In this document: positions 62,442-64,000 of the stretch, one piece after another | How positions within the stretch are numbered: position 1 is the first letter of the stretch | Layout of the letters: each line of letters opens with the position of its first letter | Assembly: GCA_965203755.1 (NCBI GenBank) | Contig: OZ241910.1 | Span: 2,852,001-2,916,000 of the forward strand | From: UBA6055 sp965203755 | Lineage (GTDB): Bacteria > Chloroflexota > Anaerolineae > Aggregatilineales > Phototrophicaceae | Direction of reading: 5' to 3' | Length of the DNA stretch: 64,000 nt | Notes under the pieces: generated by a model | Seen by the model: the letters and a program-made list of their open reading frames with translations, nothing else | Databases searched by the model: none | Told to the model about the DNA's origin: nothing | Made by a program: the position numbers and the translations under genes

Positions 62442-62488
62442 TTTTCGCCGCCCTTAATCCAGCGCGGCCGTGTAAAGGAATGAACGCT

Positions 62489-63934
62489 ATGACTGAAAAC
62501 AGCAAGCCCCGCACCCTGTTTGAAAAAGTGTGGGACAGCCACATCGTGCGCCGGCAAAGCGATGACGCGCCGGCTGTCTTGTATATTGATTTGCACCTCG
62601 TGCATGAGGTTACGTCGCCGCAGGCTTTTTCGATGCTGCGCGAACGCGGCCTCAAGGTGCGCTGTCCCGACCAGACGCTTGGGACCATGGATCACAGCAC
62701 GCCAACAACGCCGCGCAGTCACCAGGGCATCATCCCGGTGGCTGATGCGATGGCGGCGAAACAGCTCGAAACCTTTAGCGAAAACTGCCGCGCCTTTGGC
62801 ATTCCAATGTATGCCTTGGGCGACGAGCGTCAAGGCATTGTGCATGTGATTGGCCCAGAACAAGGCTTGACCCAGCCGGGCATGACCATCGTTTGCGGCG
62901 ACAGCCACACCAGCACCCACGGGGCTTTTGGCGCGCTGGCCTTTGGCATTGGCACCAGCGAGGTCGGGCATGTGCTGGCGACGCAGACCCTGCTCCAGGA
63001 TAAACCTAAAACGATGGCGATTAATGTCGATGGCAGGCTCAAGGCCGGCCTCACGGCCAAAGATATTATCCTGGCTGTCATCGCCAAAATCGGCGTCGGC
63101 GGCGGCGGCGGTCATGTCTTTGAATACCGCGGCGCGGCCATCCGCGGCTTGTGCATGGAAGGGCGCATGACCATTTGCAATATGTCGATTGAGGGCGGCG
63201 CCCGCGCCGGCATGGTGGCGCCTGACGAGACCACATTTGAATATGTCAAAGGGCGGCCGCATGCTCCCGCCGCCGCCGATTGGGCTACCGCTGTCGAAAG
63301 GTGGCGCCGGCTGCCCTCGGATGAAGGCGCGGTTTATGACCGCGAAATCGCCATCCGCGCTGATGAGTTGATTCCAATGATCACCTATGGCACCAATCCG
63401 GGCATGGGCATGCCAATAACCGCTCATGTCCCGGCGCCCGATGATGAAAGCGACTTCAGCAAGCGCATGGCCCTGGCCAAGGCGCTGGATTACATGGATC
63501 TGAAACCCGGCCAGCCCTTGCTGGGCAAAGCGATTGATGTCGTGTTTATTGGCAGCTGCACCAATTCGCGCCTTAGCGATTTGCGTCAGGCGGCCCATTT
63601 GATCAAGGGGCGGCGGGTGGCTGATTCCGTTCGCATGATGGTGGTGCCTGGTTCGCAGGCGGTGAAGCGGCAGGCCGAAGCCGAGCGGCTGGACATCATT
63701 TTCAAACAAGCCGGCGCCGAATGGCGCGAGGCCGGCTGTTCGATGTGCATCGCCATGAACGGCGATCAGCTGCTGCCGGGACAGTATGCTGTTTCGACCA
63801 GCAACCGCAATTTTGAAGGCCGTCAGGGCAAAGGCGGCCGCACTTTCCTGGCTAGTCCCTTGACGGCGGCGGCTTCGGCCATCCGCGGCGCCGTCGCCGA
63901 CCCGCGCCCCATGATGCCTTCTGAAATGAGTTAA
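62489..63934 (+). CDS. leuC: 3-isopropylmalate dehydratase large subunit
   Basis: A 481-residue aconitase-family protein. TLFEKVWDSHIVRR opens it, VCGDSHTSTHGAFGALAFGIG is near residue 135, and the 4Fe-4S cysteines are in VFIGSCTNSRLSDLRQ near 355 and GCSMCIAMNGDQL near 415. Together with LeuD it isomerises isopropylmalate. The ATG at 62489 is 9 bases after AAAGGA; an ATG at 62480 is too close to it. It follows leuA closely in one transcript. Confidence 0.96.
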   Translation: MTENSKPRTLFEKVWDSHIVRRQSDDAPAVLYIDLHLVHEVTSPQAFSMLRERGLKVRCPDQTLGTMDHSTPTTPRSHQGIIPVADAMAAKQLETFSENCRAFGIPMYALGDERQGIVHVIGPEQGLTQPGMTIVCGDSHTSTHGAFGALAFGIGTSEVGHVLATQTLLQDKPKTMAINVDGRLKAGLTAKDIILAVIAKIGVGGGGGHVFEYRGAAIRGLCMEGRMTICNMSIEGGARAGMVAPDETTFEYVKGRPHAPAAADWATAVERWRRLPSDEGAVYDREIAIRADELIPMITYGTNPGMGMPITAHVPAPDDESDFSKRMALAKALDYMDLKPGQPLLGKAIDVVFIGSCTNSRLSDLRQAAHLIKGRRVADSVRMMVVPGSQAVKRQAEAERLDIIFKQAGAEWREAGCSMCIAMNGDQLLPGQYAVSTSNRNFEGRQGKGGRTFLASPLTAAASAIRGAVADPRPMMPSEMS

Positions 63935-63981
63935 GGAGGATGAAGCTCCAATGATCCTAACCGCGCTGGATGTGGGGTCGC

Positions 63982-64000
63982 ATGAATAACCGTTTGAAGG
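63982..64000 (+). CDS. Start of the next gene, cut by the window edge (possibly leuD)
   Basis: An ATG at 63982 begins MNNRLK and runs off the end. It overlaps the stop of a 12-codon ORF at 63951 that has an AGGAGG site, so coupling is possible. leuD is expected here after leuC, but six codons cannot prove it. Confidence 0.3.

Overview
The window is a chromosomal stretch from a GC-rich (roughly 55-60 %) free-living bacterium with broad sugar-acid catabolism and its own amino-acid biosynthesis. I favour Chloroflexota (Anaerolineae-like). The reasons are a fused indolepyruvate:ferredoxin oxidoreductase, secreted beta-helix proteins that begin with a CSLADAI-type motif, and a mix of oxidoreductase, sugar-isomerase and ThuA genes. 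This placement is inference; no rRNA is present. There is no CRISPR array, insertion sequence or prophage. Two genes that should be intact, gyrB and ilvB, each lack one C, so the assembly may carry indel errors.

Layout. (1) 0.1-5.0 kb: a sugar/polyol catabolic operon (Gfo/Idh oxidoreductase, two TIM-barrel isomerases, a beta-hydroxyacid dehydrogenase, an aldo/keto reductase), followed by a DUF4160/DUF2442 pair. (2) 5.8-8.7 kb: divergent PfkB kinase/class II aldolase versus iron alcohol dehydrogenase. (3) 8.6-10.0 kb: a decayed restriction-modification system, an adenine methylase followed by the stump of an EcoRV-like endonuclease. (4) 10.0-14.5 kb: MFS exporter and a large BNR beta-propeller protein. 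(5) 14.6-21.1 kb: a defence-like region with a methyltransferase-HNH fusion between two related small ORFs, an ApeA-like HEPN protein and a second HEPN protein, with an aldonate dehydratase in the middle. (6) 21.2-25.9 kb: a secreted beta-helix protein and a Gfo/Idh-ThuA-dehydrogenase operon. (7) 26.0-31.0 kb: a second methyltransferase-nuclease fusion and fused iorAB. (8) 31.3-35.6 kb: tagaturonate reductase, iolC, iolB and a cyclase-family hydrolase. (9) 35.6-38.6 kb: hisHAFIE behind a complete attenuator. (10) 38.6-43.2 kb: thioesterase, acyl-CoA ligase, tRNA-Arg, gyrB. (11) 43.2-47.2 kb: a carbamoyltransferase/SGNH hydrolase/small membrane protein cluster. (12) 47.2-51.7 kb: Lon-N protein, rhodanese, GNAT-like protein, glycosyltransferase. 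(13) 51.9-64 kb: argGH, then ilvE-ilvB-ilvN-(beta-helix gene)-ilvC-leuA-leuC behind a second attenuator.

The strongest signals outside ordinary annotation are these. A His-codon leader peptide with a terminator precedes hisH. A Leu/Ile/Val leader peptide precedes ilvE, with terminator and antiterminator sharing the same bases. A leucine-rich small ORF overlaps the start of leuA. Two methyltransferase-nuclease fusions each carry an AT-rich specificity segment (about 41-42 % GC by hand count) between GC-rich catalytic modules, with the same protein boundaries in both, which suggests exchangeable target-recognition cassettes. Two different HEPN RNase-type proteins and two related small ORFs surround one of these fusions.
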